Origin: an uncultured Allobosea sp.
GTDB taxonomy: Bacteria > Pseudomonadota > Alphaproteobacteria > Rhizobiales > Beijerinckiaceae
Direction: 5' to 3'
Length of the DNA stretch: 64,000 bases
NCBI RefSeq assembly: GCF_945957345.1
Contig: NZ_CAMFKW010000023.1
Span: 1-64,000, forward strand
This document shows, in pieces, positions 6,796-16,651 of this stretch. The notes under the pieces are model-generated. The model made no database searches, was not told the origin of the DNA, and saw only the letters and a list, made by a program, of their open reading frames with translations. Position numbers and translations under genes: made by a program. Position 1 is the stretch's first letter. Each line of letters opens with the position of its first letter.

Positions 6796-7971
6796 TCAGG
6801 CGCGCGCGCCGCCGGCCAGCCCTTGCCGCATCACGAGGCGTCGCAGCGGCCCGATCCGCGACAGCGCCAGCAGGCCGGCACCGCGCATCAGGTCGGCGGG
6901 CAGCAGATCGGTCAATAGCGTGCGGTTGAGCATATCGACCGCGCCGGTACGCAGACGGACATCTGTCCGCCGAGCCCCGTCATAATCGGCGATGACGCTC
7001 GGCGCGCCGGCATCCGTGGCGCCCGCCAGCGCCTCGCTCAGCGCCGTGACATCGCGCAGGCCAAGATTGAGCCCCTGCGCGCCGATCGGCGGGAAGACAT
7101 GCGCGGCCTCGCCGATCAGCGCCACGCGCCCGGCACCGAAGCGCTCGACCGAGAGCCCCCCCATCGGCACCTTGCCGCGTGGGCCCGACACCGTCATTGC
7201 CCCGAGCAGAGACTGCACCTGCCGCTCGACTCGCAGGGCGAAGGCCGCATCATCGAGCGCGGTGAGGGCCGGAGCCTCCTCCGGATCGACGAGCCAGACC
7301 AGCGAGGAGCGCCGGCCGGGCAGGGGCACGATCGTGCACGGCCCCTTGCGCGTATGGAATTCCGTCGAGGTTTCCTGATGGTCGCGGCGGTGATCGAAGA
7401 TCGCGGTTAGCGCGATCTGCGGATAGCGCCAGTCGCGGCTTTCGATGCCGGCGGCCGCGCGCACCTGCGAATTGCGCCCGTCGGCGCCGACGACGAGCCG
7501 GGCCTTCAGCGCTGCGAAGCCTTCACCGGATAGGCGCACGCCGTCCGCTTCCGGCTCGACGGACCGGACGAATCCGGGGATCATGCGTAGTCCTGACAGC
7601 GCACCGGCCTTCTCGGCGAGTATCGCCGTCAGGTCGGCATTCTCGATATTCCAGCCGAAAGCCTCCAGCCCGATCTCGGAGGCACGGAATTCGACTGGCG
7701 GCTGGCGGAACAGGCTGCCGCTGTCATCGACGAGCCGCATCACCGCGAGCGGCGCGGCCTTCTCAAGCAAGGCATCCTGCACGCCGAGCTCGGCCAGCAT
7801 CCGCCAGGAGCCGTCGAGCAGCGCGACGGTGCGCCCGTCGCGCGGCGTCGCAACCGGGCCGAGCAGGGCGACGCTGCGCCCCTCGCGGCTCAGCGCCAGC
7901 GCGGCTGCCAGCCCGACGGCACCGGCGCCCACGATGGCGATATCGACCTGATCGGCAATGTCCGTGCTCAT
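6796..7971 (-). CDS. UbiH/UbiF/VisC/COQ6 family FAD-dependent hydroxylase
   Basis: 391 residues. A Rossmann FAD motif (VDIAIVGAGAVGLAAALALSREG, residues about 9-31), a central VVGADGRNSQVR motif, and the C-terminal RVALIGEAAHVFPPIGAQGLNLGLRD flavin-binding block identify the aromatic hydroxylase family that adds ring oxygens in ubiquinone synthesis. Which ring position is served cannot be told. The gene is convergent with the CoA transferase (8 bp between stops) and divergent from the quinone reductase. Confidence 0.9.
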   Translation of the reverse strand: MSTDIADQVDIAIVGAGAVGLAAALALSREGRSVALLGPVATPRDGRTVALLDGSWRMLAELGVQDALLEKAAPLAVMRLVDDSGSLFRQPPVEFRASEIGLEAFGWNIENADLTAILAEKAGALSGLRMIPGFVRSVEPEADGVRLSGEGFAALKARLVVGADGRNSQVRAAAGIESRDWRYPQIALTAIFDHRRDHQETSTEFHTRKGPCTIVPLPGRRSSLVWLVDPEEAPALTALDDAAFALRVERQVQSLLGAMTVSGPRGKVPMGGLSVERFGAGRVALIGEAAHVFPPIGAQGLNLGLRDVTALSEALAGATDAGAPSVIADYDGARRTDVRLRTGAVDMLNRTLLTDLLPADLMRGAGLLALSRIGPLRRLVMRQGLAGGARA

Positions 7972-8104
7972 CGCTCCTGGCTAGCCGATGCGCCGCGTCT
8001 TGGCCACGGGCCGCAAAGTCGCAAGGTGCGTTCTGCGTCGGGCACGGATGCCTTTCCCGCCCGATGAATTATGGTCGGGCATCCATCCGTAGGAGATGCC
8101 TTTC

Positions 8105-9079
8105 ATGGTCAAAGCCATTCGCGCCCATAAGACCGGCGGCCCCGAGGTCCTGCAGTTCGAGGACATCACGCTGCCGCAGCCCGGCCCCGGCGAAATCCTG
8201 ATCCGCAACCGGGCAATCGGCCTGAATTTCATCGACACCTATTTCCGCTCCGGCCTCTACCCGGCGCCGCAGATGCCGTTCACGCTCGGCAACGAGAGCG
8301 CCGGTGACGTGCTCGCCGTCGGTCCGAATGTCACCGAGTTCAAGCCGGGTGACCGCGTCGCCGTGGTCGCAGGGCTCGGCGCCTATGCCGAGGAGCGCAT
8401 CGTGCCGGCAGCTTCCGTCGTCGCGCTGCCGGAGGGCATCTCCTACGAGGCCGCCGCCAGCATGCTGCTGAAGGGGCTGACGGCCGAATATCTGTTGCAC
8501 CGGACCTACAAGGTGAAGCCGGGCGACACGATCCTGGTCCATGCCGCGGCCGGCGCCACCGGCCTGATCCTCTGCCAATGGGGCAAGGCTTTGGGCGCGA
8601 CCGTGATTGGCACCGTCGGCTCGAAGGAGAAGGCGGAGCTCGCCAAGGCGCATGGCGCCGATCACGTCATCAACTACCGCGAGGAGGATTTCGCAGCGCG
8701 GGTGAAGGAGATCACCGGCGGGGCGCTCTGCGACGTGGTCTATGACGGCGTCGGCAAGGACACCTTCATGAAGTCGCTGGACACGCTGAAGCCTTTCGGC
8801 CTGATGGCGAGCTTCGGCAATGCCTCGGGCGCGGTCGAATCCTTCAATCTCGGCATTCTTGCCGCCAAGGGCTCGCTCTATGTGACGCGCCCGACGCTCA
8901 ACACCCACACGGCCAAGCGCGAAACCATGATCGCGATGGCGAAGAACCTGTTCGACGCCGTGCTGAGCGGCAAGGTCAAGGTGCCGGTCAACGCGACCTT
9001 CCCGCTGAAGGACGCAGCGGATGCGCATCGGGCGCTCGAGTCGCGTGGGACCACGGGCTCGACCGTCCTCATTCCCTGA
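8105..9079 (+). CDS. qor: Quinone oxidoreductase (zeta-crystallin type, NADPH:quinone reductase)
   Basis: 324 residues of the zinc-free medium-chain dehydrogenase family. The GroES-like N-terminal domain has GLNFIDTYFRSGLYPAP and LGNESAGDVLAVG; the nucleotide domain shows VHAAAGATGLILCQWGKALGATVIGTVGS. No zinc-binding cysteines are present, as expected. It reduces quinones with NADPH by one electron in characterised relatives. AGGAG at 8091-8095 is 9 bases from the ATG at 8105; an in-frame ATG at 8096 directly touches that site and is rejected. A perfect terminator follows. Confidence 0.93.
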   Translation: MVKAIRAHKTGGPEVLQFEDITLPQPGPGEILIRNRAIGLNFIDTYFRSGLYPAPQMPFTLGNESAGDVLAVGPNVTEFKPGDRVAVVAGLGAYAEERIVPAASVVALPEGISYEAAASMLLKGLTAEYLLHRTYKVKPGDTILVHAAAGATGLILCQWGKALGATVIGTVGSKEKAELAKAHGADHVINYREEDFAARVKEITGGALCDVVYDGVGKDTFMKSLDTLKPFGLMASFGNASGAVESFNLGILAAKGSLYVTRPTLNTHTAKRETMIAMAKNLFDAVLSGKVKVPVNATFPLKDAADAHRALESRGTTGSTVLIP

Positions 9080-9099
9080 GATTGTTTGACGTGAATGCG

Positions 9100-9127
9100 A
9101 TGCGCCCGGTCGTCCGGGCGCATTTTT
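9100..9127 (+). terminator. Rho-independent terminator of the quinone reductase gene
   Basis: A 10-bp perfect stem (ATGCGCCCGG at 9100-9109, CCGGGCGCAT at 9114-9123) with a TCGT loop is followed by four T. Confidence 0.92.
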
Positions 9128-9210
9128 CATGGGGTTATGAACCCGGACCTGAAGTGCCGCGACGAATCGGGGTCAGCGCATGCTGGCGACCATTCAGGAC
9201 CTCGACGCTC

Positions 9211-9537
9211 ATGTCGTCCAAATTTCAGACCGCCGCTTTCCTCGTCGCCGTCATCGCCCTCTCGGGCGTCGCGCTGGCCCAGCAGGCCAAGGGAATCGGT
9301 GGAGCGCCCACCCCGACCGAAGCGATCCTGCAAGGCGCCGAGAAGGGACGCATGCGCGTGCCCGGCCCGGTGCGCCTGCGCTATGCGCAGACCGGGTGCA
9401 CCAGCGGCATCTGCAGCGAGCCACCCCGAGAGGTGGAGCAGGCCGAGACCGTGGCGGCGAGCGACGCTTGCAGCAGCCTCGGCACGGCGCGTGACCGCAA
9501 CGGCCGCGCCATCCGCCGGCTCTGCACCTTCAACTGA
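9211..9537 (+). CDS. Small exported protein of unknown function
   Basis: 108 residues from the preferred ATG. Residues 1-22 (MSSKFQTAAFLVAVIALSGVALAQ) form a clear Sec signal peptide with an ALA cleavage site. The mature part holds four Cys (two close together in the GCTSGICSEPP stretch) and may be stabilised by disulfides in the periplasm. No family was recognised. A longer in-frame ORF from 9082 overlaps the upstream terminator, so it is not used. Confidence 0.65.
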   Translation: MSSKFQTAAFLVAVIALSGVALAQQAKGIGGAPTPTEAILQGAEKGRMRVPGPVRLRYAQTGCTSGICSEPPREVEQAETVAASDACSSLGTARDRNGRAIRRLCTFN

Positions 9538-9549
9538 GGGTGTGACCGC

Positions 9550-10869
9550 TCAGACTGCGATCCCGTGGAGATCGTAGGCGTCGGCGCGCTCGATCTTCAC
9601 GGTGACGATGTCGCCGGCCCGCAAGGGCCGGCGGCTCGCGACATAGACATTGCCGTCGATCTCCGGCGCGTCCCATTTCGAGCGGCCCTTGGCCACTGTC
9701 GGGCCGGCTTCGTCGATGATCACCGGGATGCGCTTGCCGACGCGGCCCTTGACAATGCGGGCGGAAATCTCGGCCTGCGCCTTCATGAAGCGATGCCAGC
9801 GGGCTTCCTTGACCTCCTCGGGAATGAGGGCGAGGCCAAGATCGTTGGCGGGTGCCCCCTTGACCGGCTCGTATTTGAAGGCGCCGACGCGCTCCAGCTT
9901 CGCTTCCTTCAGCCAGTCGACGAGGATGTCCATGTCCTCCTCGGTCTCGCCGGGGAAACCGACGATGAAGGTCGAGCGGATGGCGAGGTCCGGGCAGATG
10001 TCGCGCCACTTCCGGATGCGGTCGAGCGTGCGGTCCTGATGGGCCGGGCGTTTCATCGCCTTGAGGACATTCGGCGAGGCGTGCTGGAACGGGATGTCGA
10101 GATAGGGCAGCACGAGCCCTTCCTGCATCAGCGGGATGACCTCGTCGACATGCGGGTAGGGATAGACATAGTGCAGGCGCACCCACATCCCCATCTGGCC
10201 GAGCTCCCGGGCGAGCTCGAAGAAGCGGGTGCGGATCTCGCGATCCTTGAACATCGAGGGCGCATACTTGATGTCGAGCCCATAGGCGCTGGTGTCCTGC
10301 GAGATCACCAGCAGTTCCTTGACGCCGGCCTTGGCCAGCTTCTCGGCTTCGCGCAGCACATCGCCGATCGGCCGCGAGACGAGGTCGCCGCGCAGCTTCG
10401 GGATGATGCAGAAGGTGCAGCGATTGTTGCAGCCCTCTGAAATCTTGAGATAGGCGTAGTGCCGCGGCGTCAGCTTCACGCCCTGATCGGGTACGAGATC
10501 GACGAAGGGGTCGTGCTTCGGCGGCACGGCCTGGTGCACGGCCGAGACGACGCTCTCATAGGCCTGCGGGCCGGTGATCGCGAGCACGTTCGGGAAGACG
10601 TCGCGGATCTGCTCGGGCTCGGCGCCCATGCAGCCGGTGACGATCACCTTGCCGTTCTCGGCCATGGCCGAGCCGATCGCTTCCAGCGATTCCGCCTTGG
10701 CGGAGTCGAGGAAGCCGCAGGTGTTGACGATGACGAGGTCGGCCCCGGCATGGCTCTTCGAGAGCTCGTAGCCCTCGGAGCGCAGCGAGGTGATGATCCG
10801 TTCGGAATCGACGAGCGCCTTGGGGCAGCCCAGCGAAACGAAGGAGATTTTCGGCGCGACGGCGTTCAT
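9550..10869 (-). CDS. rimO: Ribosomal protein S12 methylthiotransferase RimO
   Basis: 439 residues. The N-terminal UPF0004 domain has the three cluster-binding cysteines (C15, C51, C80) and the radical-SAM domain has C147-X3-C151-X2-C154 in [15 protein letters not shown]-terminal TRAM-like domain (about 375-439) follows. RimO adds a methylthio group to the Asp near position 88 of ribosomal protein S12. The [12 protein letters not shown] start distinguishes RimO from the tRNA enzyme MiaB. It is convergent with the small exported protein gene (12 bp between stops). Confidence 0.96.
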   Translation of the reverse strand: MNAVAPKISFVSLGCPKALVDSERIITSLRSEGYELSKSHAGADLVIVNTCGFLDSAKAESLEAIGSAMAENGKVIVTGCMGAEPEQIRDVFPNVLAITGPQAYESVVSAVHQAVPPKHDPFVDLVPDQGVKLTPRHYAYLKISEGCNNRCTFCIIPKLRGDLVSRPIGDVLREAEKLAKAGVKELLVISQDTSAYGLDIKYAPSMFKDREIRTRFFELARELGQMGMWVRLHYVYPYPHVDEVIPLMQEGLVLPYLDIPFQHASPNVLKAMKRPAHQDRTLDRIRKWRDICPDLAIRSTFIVGFPGETEEDMDILVDWLKEAKLERVGAFKYEPVKGAPANDLGLALIPEEVKEARWHRFMKAQAEISARIVKGRVGKRIPVIIDEAGPTVAKGRSKWDAPEIDGNVYVASRRPLRAGDIVTVKIERADAYDLHGIAV

Positions 10870-10975
10870 CGGCTGATGGCTCGATTCAGAATGTCAGGAA
10901 GCGGCGCAGCTCAAGCGCGCGCTGCTCTTTGAAGCCTTTTTCGGCTTTTTGCAAATTAAGACTGGAGGCTCTGCC

Positions 10976-11070
10976 GTCATGCTCGCCCTTGTGGCGAGCA
11001 TCCATGTCTTGAACACCGCCCTCAATGGGCGAAGACGTGGATGGTCGGGACAAGCCCGACCATGACGGAA
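10976..11070 (+). repeat. 95-bp intergenic repeat, left copy
   Basis: This stretch is matched by the reverse complement of 12458-12552 over exactly 95 bases with about 86 identities by hand alignment. Both contain internal palindromes: CTCGCC-CTTGTG-GGCGAG-like at one end and ATGGTCGGG-ACAAG-CCCGACCAT at the other. It lies between rimO and the sulfurtransferase gene. Confidence 0.85.
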
Positions 11071-11078
11071 AGGGAGCG

Positions 11079-11945
11079 TCAGGCCGCCTTGCCGGTCGCG
11101 ACCGGGCGGTCCGGATCCTGCGTCCAGTCGGTCATCGAGCCGTCGTAGAGCGCGACCTCGTCGCGGCCCAGAACCTCCGACAGCACGAACCAGTTCGCCG
11201 CCGCCGAATGGCCGGTATTGCAGTAGGAAATCACCGGTCCCTGCGGCACGGCCGAGAAGAGTTGCTCCAGCTCGCGGGTGGCTTTCAGCTTGCCGCTGCC
11301 AGGCTCGAAGGCACCGGCATAGTCGCGCTGGATTGCACCGGGAATATGCCCGGCCCGCGCCGCTTCCGCCGATTTCTCGCGGCCTTCGAAATAGCTGGCA
11401 CCGCGCGCATCGACGAGGCTCGCCTGCTTGCTTCTGGAGGCGACGAGGGTCGAATCTGCGGTGCTACGCAGGGCCTGCTGCGCCACCACCGGGTAAGCGG
11501 CCGCGCTCTTCGGCTTGGAGGCACCAGTCTCCACCGGGCGCTTCGGATCGGCCCCCCAGGCCTTGAAGCCGCCGTCGAGGATGGCCTGCTGGCCGTGGCC
11601 GATGAATTTCAGCGTCCAGTAGACCCGCGCTGCCGCGGCGAAATCGGTCGCGGCGGTCCCGGCGGGCACGATGACGACATCATCATGCGGCTTGATGCCG
11701 AGCCGGCCCGCGAGCGCGGCGAGATGGTCGAGCGGCGGCAGCATGCCCGGCGCATTGCCGATCTTGGACCGCCAGCCATCTGCGGCGTAGTCGGAATGGA
11801 CCGCGCCGGGGATATGACCGGCCTCGAAGGCCGCCTTCGCGCCGTCGGCCGCGGTGCGGATATCGATGATGACGAGGTTTTCGTCGCCAAGCCGCGCGGC
11901 GAGCGCGTCCGGCGTGATCAATCCGGCGAATTCAGCCCGGCTCAT
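11079..11945 (-). CDS. sseA: Sulfurtransferase with two rhodanese domains (thiosulfate/3-mercaptopyruvate type)
   Basis: 288 residues. An inactive N-terminal rhodanese domain (about 8-135, with IDIRTAADGAKAAFEAGHIPGAVHSDYA) and an active C-terminal one (about 160-285, with DARGASYFEG...AGHIPGAIQ and the catalytic Cys in ISYCNTGHSA). The CNTGHSA loop is closer to thiosulfate/mercaptopyruvate sulfurtransferases that hand sulfane sulfur to cyanide or thiols; which donor is used is open. Its start overlaps the osmC-family stop by 4 bases, so the two are one operon, flanked by inverted 95-bp repeats. Confidence 0.88.
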   Translation of the reverse strand: MSRAEFAGLITPDALAARLGDENLVIIDIRTAADGAKAAFEAGHIPGAVHSDYAADGWRSKIGNAPGMLPPLDHLAALAGRLGIKPHDDVVIVPAGTAATDFAAAARVYWTLKFIGHGQQAILDGGFKAWGADPKRPVETGASKPKSAAAYPVVAQQALRSTADSTLVASRSKQASLVDARGASYFEGREKSAEAARAGHIPGAIQRDYAGAFEPGSGKLKATRELEQLFSAVPQGPVISYCNTGHSAAANWFVLSEVLGRDEVALYDGSMTDWTQDPDRPVATGKAA

Positions 11946-12379
11946 TCAGCAGCCTCCTTGTGCAATTCGTCGATCACTTCGAGGCTGTAGCTCATCTCGG
12001 CGGTCGCCCCGAGCATGATCGAAGCCGAACAGTATTTTTCCTTCGACAATGTGACGGCCCGCTCCGCCTTGGCCTGGGACAGGCCCTTGCCGGTGATGCG
12101 ATAGGCGAGGTGGATCTTGGTGAAGACCTTGGGATCGGTCGTGGCGCGCTCGGCCTCCACATCGACCTCGCAGCCGGTGATGTTCTCGCGGCCCTTCTTG
12201 ATCATCCCGACAACATCGAAAGCGGTGCAGCCGGCGAGCCCGATCAGCAGCATCTCCATCGGCCGGATGCCGAGATTGCGCCCGCCATATTCCGGCGCAC
12301 CGTCCATGATCATGGCGTGCCCGCTGCCGGATTCGCCCATGAAGGCCATGCCATCAACCCATTTCGCGCGTGCTTTCAT
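11942..12379 (-). CDS. OsmC family protein
   Basis: 145 residues. The OsmC/Ohr fold is shown by GIRPMEMLLIGLAGCTAFDVVGMIKKGRE near the middle, with one conserved Cys, and KYCSASIMLGATAEM near the C-terminus with the second Cys. Family members are thiol peroxidases for organic hydroperoxides, but this subgroup (YhfA-like) is less well defined. It is the first gene of a two-gene operon with the sulfurtransferase, which suggests a thiol or sulfane-sulfur stress role (inference). Confidence 0.87.
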   Translation of the reverse strand: MKARAKWVDGMAFMGESGSGHAMIMDGAPEYGGRNLGIRPMEMLLIGLAGCTAFDVVGMIKKGRENITGCEVDVEAERATTDPKVFTKIHLAYRITGKGLSQAKAERAVTLSKEKYCSASIMLGATAEMSYSLEVIDELHKEAAE

Positions 12380-12457
12380 CGCGATCTCCCATGCAAATCA
12401 CTGGCAGCAGGGATAAGCCCTCGGATCGCCCATGGCGATAGCTGCTCTCGACGCACC

Positions 12458-12552
12458 TTCCGTCATGGTCGGGCTTGTCCCGACCATCCACGTCTTCGCT
12501 GGTCGAATGCCGTGTTCAAGACGTGGATGCTCGCCACAAGGGCGAGCAGGAC
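12458..12552 (-). repeat. 95-bp intergenic repeat, right copy
   Basis: The inverted partner of 10976-11070. It sits between cysA and the osmC-family gene, so the two copies face each other around the osmC-sseA operon. Confidence 0.85.
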
Positions 12553-12578
12553 GGCTTATCTGCCCGGAGTCGTTGGGA

Positions 12579-13625
12579 TCACGCCGCCGCAAACAGGTTG
12601 CCATGCGTGATCCGCAGCCGAATGCGCTCGCCGATCGCCGGGGCGACCTGACTGGCGAGATCGACCTCGAGGCGCTTCTTCAGCCCTTCGACCGCCACCT
12701 CCGCCCGGCGCAAGGGCCCGTTGCGGCGCAGGTGCTCGACCGTGCCGGGCAGCGCCAGCGGCGTCTCGTCGACGATGCGCAGATGCTGTGGCCGGACATA
12801 GAGCGAGGCCGGGCCGCCCTGGTTCTGCGACAATCCGCCAAGCACCGGCCGGTCGCCGAAGAAGGCCTGGCTGCCGACGACCTTGACCGGAAGCTTGTTC
12901 ACCTCGCCCAGAAACTCGCAGATGAAGGGCGTCGCCGGATGGTCGTAGACATCGTCGGCCGAGCCGACCTGCTCGATGCGGCCCTCGTTGAGGATGGCGA
13001 CGCGGTCGGCCAGCTCCAGCGCTTCTTCCTGATCGTGCGTGACGAAGACGGTGGTGTGGCCGGTGCGGCCATGCAGTTCGCGCAGCCATGCCCGCAGGTC
13101 CTTGCGGACCTTGGCATCAAGCGCGCCGAACGGCTCGTCGAGCAGCAGGACGCGCGGCTCGATGGCCAGTGCACGAGCGAGCGCGACGCGCTGGCGCTGG
13201 CCGCCGGAGAGCTGGCTGGGATAGCGCTTCTCCAGTCCCGGCAACTGAACGAGGTCGAGCAAATCACGGACGCGCTTGCGGATTTCGTCGTTGCTCGGGC
13301 GCTCATGCCGCGGCCGGGATTTCAGCCCGAAGGCAATGTTTTCGGCGACGTTCATGGTCTTGAACAGCGCGTATTGCTGGAAGACGAAGCCGATGCGGCG
13401 GTCGCGCAGCGAGAGTTCGCGCGTATCGGTCTCGCCGAACAGCACGCGGCCGCGATCGGCCTCTTCCAGCCCGGCGATCAGGCGCAGCAGCGTGGTCTTG
13501 CCCGAACCCGAGGGACCGAGCAGCGCGACCAGCTCTCCCGGCTGGATATCGAGCGAGACGCCCCGCAGCGCCGGGAAGTTCTCGAAGCGCTTTTCGATGG
13601 TCTCGATGGTGACGGCGACCGACAT
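12579..13625 (-). CDS. cysA: Sulfate/thiosulfate ABC transporter ATP-binding protein
   Basis: 348 residues. Walker [17 protein letters not shown], signature [16 protein letters not shown], Walker [14 protein letters not shown] and the CysA-type C-terminal regulatory region (after about 235) are all visible. It drives inward sulfate transport through CysT and CysW. It is the last gene of cysPTWA, 24 bp after cysW. Confidence 0.95.
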   Translation of the reverse strand: MSVAVTIETIEKRFENFPALRGVSLDIQPGELVALLGPSGSGKTTLLRLIAGLEEADRGRVLFGETDTRELSLRDRRIGFVFQQYALFKTMNVAENIAFGLKSRPRHERPSNDEIRKRVRDLLDLVQLPGLEKRYPSQLSGGQRQRVALARALAIEPRVLLLDEPFGALDAKVRKDLRAWLRELHGRTGHTTVFVTHDQEEALELADRVAILNEGRIEQVGSADDVYDHPATPFICEFLGEVNKLPVKVVGSQAFFGDRPVLGGLSQNQGGPASLYVRPQHLRIVDETPLALPGTVEHLRRNGPLRRAEVAVEGLKKRLEVDLASQVAPAIGERIRLRITHGNLFAAA

Positions 13626-13649
13626 GGCGAGAAATCCTTCGTCTGTGGG

Positions 13650-14540
13650 TCAGTGATGGCGGCTGGCGGAGATCACATCGCCGTAATGCCATTCCAGCAG
13701 GGTCTTGAGCACGAGGGTGACGAGCGCGAGCCCTGCCAGCAGCGAGGCCACCGCGAAGGCGGCCGCGCCCATGTACTCATTGTAGAGGATCTCGATATGC
13801 AGCGGCATCGTGTTGGTCAGGCCGCGAATCTTGCCCGAGACGACCGCCACCGCGCCGAATTCGCCCATCGCACGGGCATTGCAGAGCAGCACGCCGTAGA
13901 ACAGGCTCCATTTCACGTTCGGCAGCGTGACGCGGAAGAACACGCGCCAGGGCGACGCGCCGAGCGTCAGCGCAGCTTCTTCGTCGGATGATCCCAGCGA
14001 CTGCATATGCGGGATCAGTTCGCGCGCCACGAAGGGGAAGGTGACGAAGACCGTGGCGAGGATCAGCCCCGGCAGCGCGAAGACGATCTTGATGTCGTTG
14101 GCTTGCAGCCACGGCCCGAAATAGCCCTGCGCGCCGAAGAGCAGCACGAAGACCAGGCCTGAGATTACCGGCGAGACCGAGAAGGGCAGGTCGATCAGGC
14201 TGATCAGCAAATCCTTGCCGCGAAATTCGAACTTGGCGATCGCCCAGGCGGCGGCGATGCCGACGATGACGTTGAAAGGCACCGCAATGGCGGCGACCAG
14301 CAATGTCAGCTGGATCGCCGCCTGCGCATCCGGCTCGGTGATCGCGGCGCGATAGGCCTCCCATCCCTTGGCGGCGGCCTCGACGAAGACCGTGACCAGC
14401 GGCAGCAGCAGGAAGAGCAGCAGGAATACGAGCGAGACCGCGATCAGGATGACCTGCACGACGGGGCTTTCTCCGCGCGCCCGGCTGGCGCTGCGACGGG
14501 GCTCCTGGGCGCTGGCGGAAGGCAGGGTCGCATCAGACAT
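13650..14540 (-). CDS. cysW: Sulfate ABC transporter permease CysW
   Basis: 296 residues with about six membrane segments. The permease EAA motif region (EEAALTLGASPWRVFFRVTLPNVKWSLFYG) and ARAMGEFGAVAVVSG are typical of CysW. A 40-residue polar N-terminus precedes the first membrane helix. It overlaps cysT by 8 bases, implying coupled translation. Confidence 0.94.
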   Translation of the reverse strand: MSDATLPSASAQEPRRSASRARGESPVVQVILIAVSLVFLLLFLLLPLVTVFVEAAAKGWEAYRAAITEPDAQAAIQLTLLVAAIAVPFNVIVGIAAAWAIAKFEFRGKDLLISLIDLPFSVSPVISGLVFVLLFGAQGYFGPWLQANDIKIVFALPGLILATVFVTFPFVARELIPHMQSLGSSDEEAALTLGASPWRVFFRVTLPNVKWSLFYGVLLCNARAMGEFGAVAVVSGKIRGLTNTMPLHIEILYNEYMGAAAFAVASLLAGLALVTLVLKTLLEWHYGDVISASRHH

Positions 14541-15429
14541 CGCCGAACCTCCGGCGGGCGCGGGCCTGGATCAGGTTGCCGGTCAGGATGAGCGCAAAGG
14601 AGATCAGCAGCATCATCGTGGCGACCACCGCCGCGCCGGCATAGTCGAACTGCTCGAGCCGGATCACGATCAGGAGCGGTGCGATCTCCGAGACCATCGG
14701 CACATTGCCCGCGATGAAGATCACCGAGCCGTATTCGCCGACCGCCCGCGCGAAGGCCAGGATCGAGCCGGTCATCAACGCCGGCAGGATCTGGGGCAGC
14801 ACCACCCGGAAGATCGTCCGCGAGCGGCTGGCGCCGAGCAGCGCGGCGGCCTCCTCGACATCGCTCTGCAGCTCCTCCAGCACGGGCTGGACGGTGCGCA
14901 CCACGAAGGGCAGGCCGATGAAGATCAGCGCCACCATCACGCCGAGCGGTGTATAGGCGACCTTGCCGTCGAAGCCGAGGGAGAGGCCGGTGAAGGGGAT
15001 GGTCAGCTTGAAGGCGAGCGGCGCCAGCAGCGAGCCGACCCAGCCGTTGGGCGCATAGATCGCCGCGAGCGAGATGCCGGCGACCGCTGTCGGCAGGGCG
15101 AAGGGCAGGTCGACGGCCGCATCGATCAGGCGGCGGCCGGGAAAGTCATAGCGCACCAGCACCCATGCCAGGATCAGGCCGAAAACCGCGTTGACCAGCG
15201 CTGCGAACAGCGCTGCGCTGAAGGAGAGCTTCAGCGCAGCGAGCGTACGCGGGGAAGTTGCCACCGCCCAGATATCGGCGGGGCCGGCGCTGGCGGCCTT
15301 AAGGAACAGCGCCGCCAGCGGGATCAATACGATCAGCGACAACGCCGTCACGGTGATGCCGAGCGCCAGCCCGAAGCCGGGCAGGATGCTCGGCTCGCGC
15401 CAGCGGAAGGTCGTCGTCGCCGCCGTCAT
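14533..15429 (-). CDS. cysT: Sulfate ABC transporter permease CysT (CysU)
   Basis: 298 residues with about six membrane segments. ILPGFGLALGITVTALSLIVLIPLAALFLKA at the N-terminus and the EEAAALLGASRSRTIFRVVLPQILPALMTG loop with AFARAVGEYGSVIFIAGN are diagnostic of CysT. The ATG at 15429 lies 10 bases after the cysP stop; a longer ORF up to 15480 would overlap cysP and is not used. Confidence 0.94.
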   Translation of the reverse strand: MTAATTTFRWREPSILPGFGLALGITVTALSLIVLIPLAALFLKAASAGPADIWAVATSPRTLAALKLSFSAALFAALVNAVFGLILAWVLVRYDFPGRRLIDAAVDLPFALPTAVAGISLAAIYAPNGWVGSLLAPLAFKLTIPFTGLSLGFDGKVAYTPLGVMVALIFIGLPFVVRTVQPVLEELQSDVEEAAALLGASRSRTIFRVVLPQILPALMTGSILAFARAVGEYGSVIFIAGNVPMVSEIAPLLIVIRLEQFDYAGAAVVATMMLLISFALILTGNLIQARARRRFGDV

Positions 15430-15439
15430 GCAGAAACCC

Positions 15440-16480
15440 TCAGCGCGCAGGCTTGTAGAGCTGGTCGAAGGTGCCGCCATCGCCGAAATGGGTCGGCTGC
15501 GCCTTCTTCCAGCCGCCGAAGACGTCGTCGATCGTCACGAGCTCGACTTTCGGGAAATTGGCGATGTCCTTGGCGTCCGCCGCTTCCGGGTTGCGCGGCC
15601 GGTAGAAGTTGCGGGCGATGATCGCCTGCCCCTTCGGCGAGTACAGGAATTCGAGATAGGCCTGCGCCTGCTCGCGGGTCTTCTTCGCGTCGACATTGGC
15701 ATCCACCAGCGCGACCGGCGGCTCGGCCAGGATCGAGAGGCTCGGCACGACGATGTCGAACTTGTCGGCGCCGAACTCCTTCAGGGCGAGGAAGGCCTCG
15801 TTCTCCCAGGACAGGAAGACGTCGCCGATGCCGCGCTGGGTGAAGGTCGTGGTTGCGCCGCGCGCGCCGGTGTCGAGCACCGGGACATTGGCGAGCAGCT
15901 TGCCGATATAGTCGCGCACCTTCGCCTCGTCCTTGTTGAAGGCCTTCTCGGCATAGGCCCAGGCGGCGAGGTAGTTCCAGCGCGCGCCGCCCGAGGTCTT
16001 CGGGTTCGGCGTGATGATCTGCACGCCCGGCTTCACGAGGTCGCCCCAGTCCTTGATCGCCTTCGGATTGCCCTTGCGGACGAGGAAGACGATCGTCGAG
16101 GTATAGGGCGAGGAATTATGCGGCAGGCGCTTCTGCCAGTCGAGCGGCAGCTTCTTGGAGCGCTCGGCCACGGCATCGATGTCGCCGGCCAGCGCCAGCG
16201 TCACGACATCGGCATTGAGCCCATCGATCACGGTGCGGGCCTGCGCGCCAGAGCCGCCATGCGACTGGCGGATCGTCGAGATTTTCTTGTCAGGGTGCTT
16301 CGCGTTCCATTCAGCGAGGAAGGCGGCGTTGATGTCGCGATAGAGTTCGCGGGTCGGGTCGTAGGAAACGTTGAGGAGCTCGGTCTGGGCGCGGGCTCCG
16401 GCGACGACGCCGAAGCAGAGCGTGAAGGCTCCCAGAACAAGGCCGGCCCGGAGAAGGCGGGGAAACACGGGTCGTGTCAT
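15440..16480 (-). CDS. Sulfate ABC transporter substrate-binding protein
   Basis: 346 residues. A signal peptide (residues 1-31, ending in AGARA) is followed by the sulfate-binding protein fold: [45 protein letters not shown], and [19 protein letters not shown], which hold the oxyanion-binding backbone. It captures sulfate (or thiosulfate) in the periplasm for CysTWA. It resembles Sbp and CysP about equally. The 171-bp space upstream, to cysG, may hold a promoter for cysPTWA. Confidence 0.94.
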   Translation of the reverse strand: MTRPVFPRLLRAGLVLGAFTLCFGVVAGARAQTELLNVSYDPTRELYRDINAAFLAEWNAKHPDKKISTIRQSHGGSGAQARTVIDGLNADVVTLALAGDIDAVAERSKKLPLDWQKRLPHNSSPYTSTIVFLVRKGNPKAIKDWGDLVKPGVQIITPNPKTSGGARWNYLAAWAYAEKAFNKDEAKVRDYIGKLLANVPVLDTGARGATTTFTQRGIGDVFLSWENEAFLALKEFGADKFDIVVPSLSILAEPPVALVDANVDAKKTREQAQAYLEFLYSPKGQAIIARNFYRPRNPEAADAKDIANFPKVELVTIDDVFGGWKKAQPTHFGDGGTFDQLYKPAR

Positions 16481-16651
16481 GTCAGGGCTCCGTTGCGTTC
16501 ACGGCGAGGCTCGAAGCGTCGAGCCGTTCTGAAAAACAAACGAAACGTACTGAATTGTCGGCCTTGTCTCAAGAACCCGCAGCAATGGGCGCCTTCTAAA
16601 CTTGGACGCTGGAGGAGAAAACGCATCTCCGGCGCTGTCGTTCCGGCCGGA

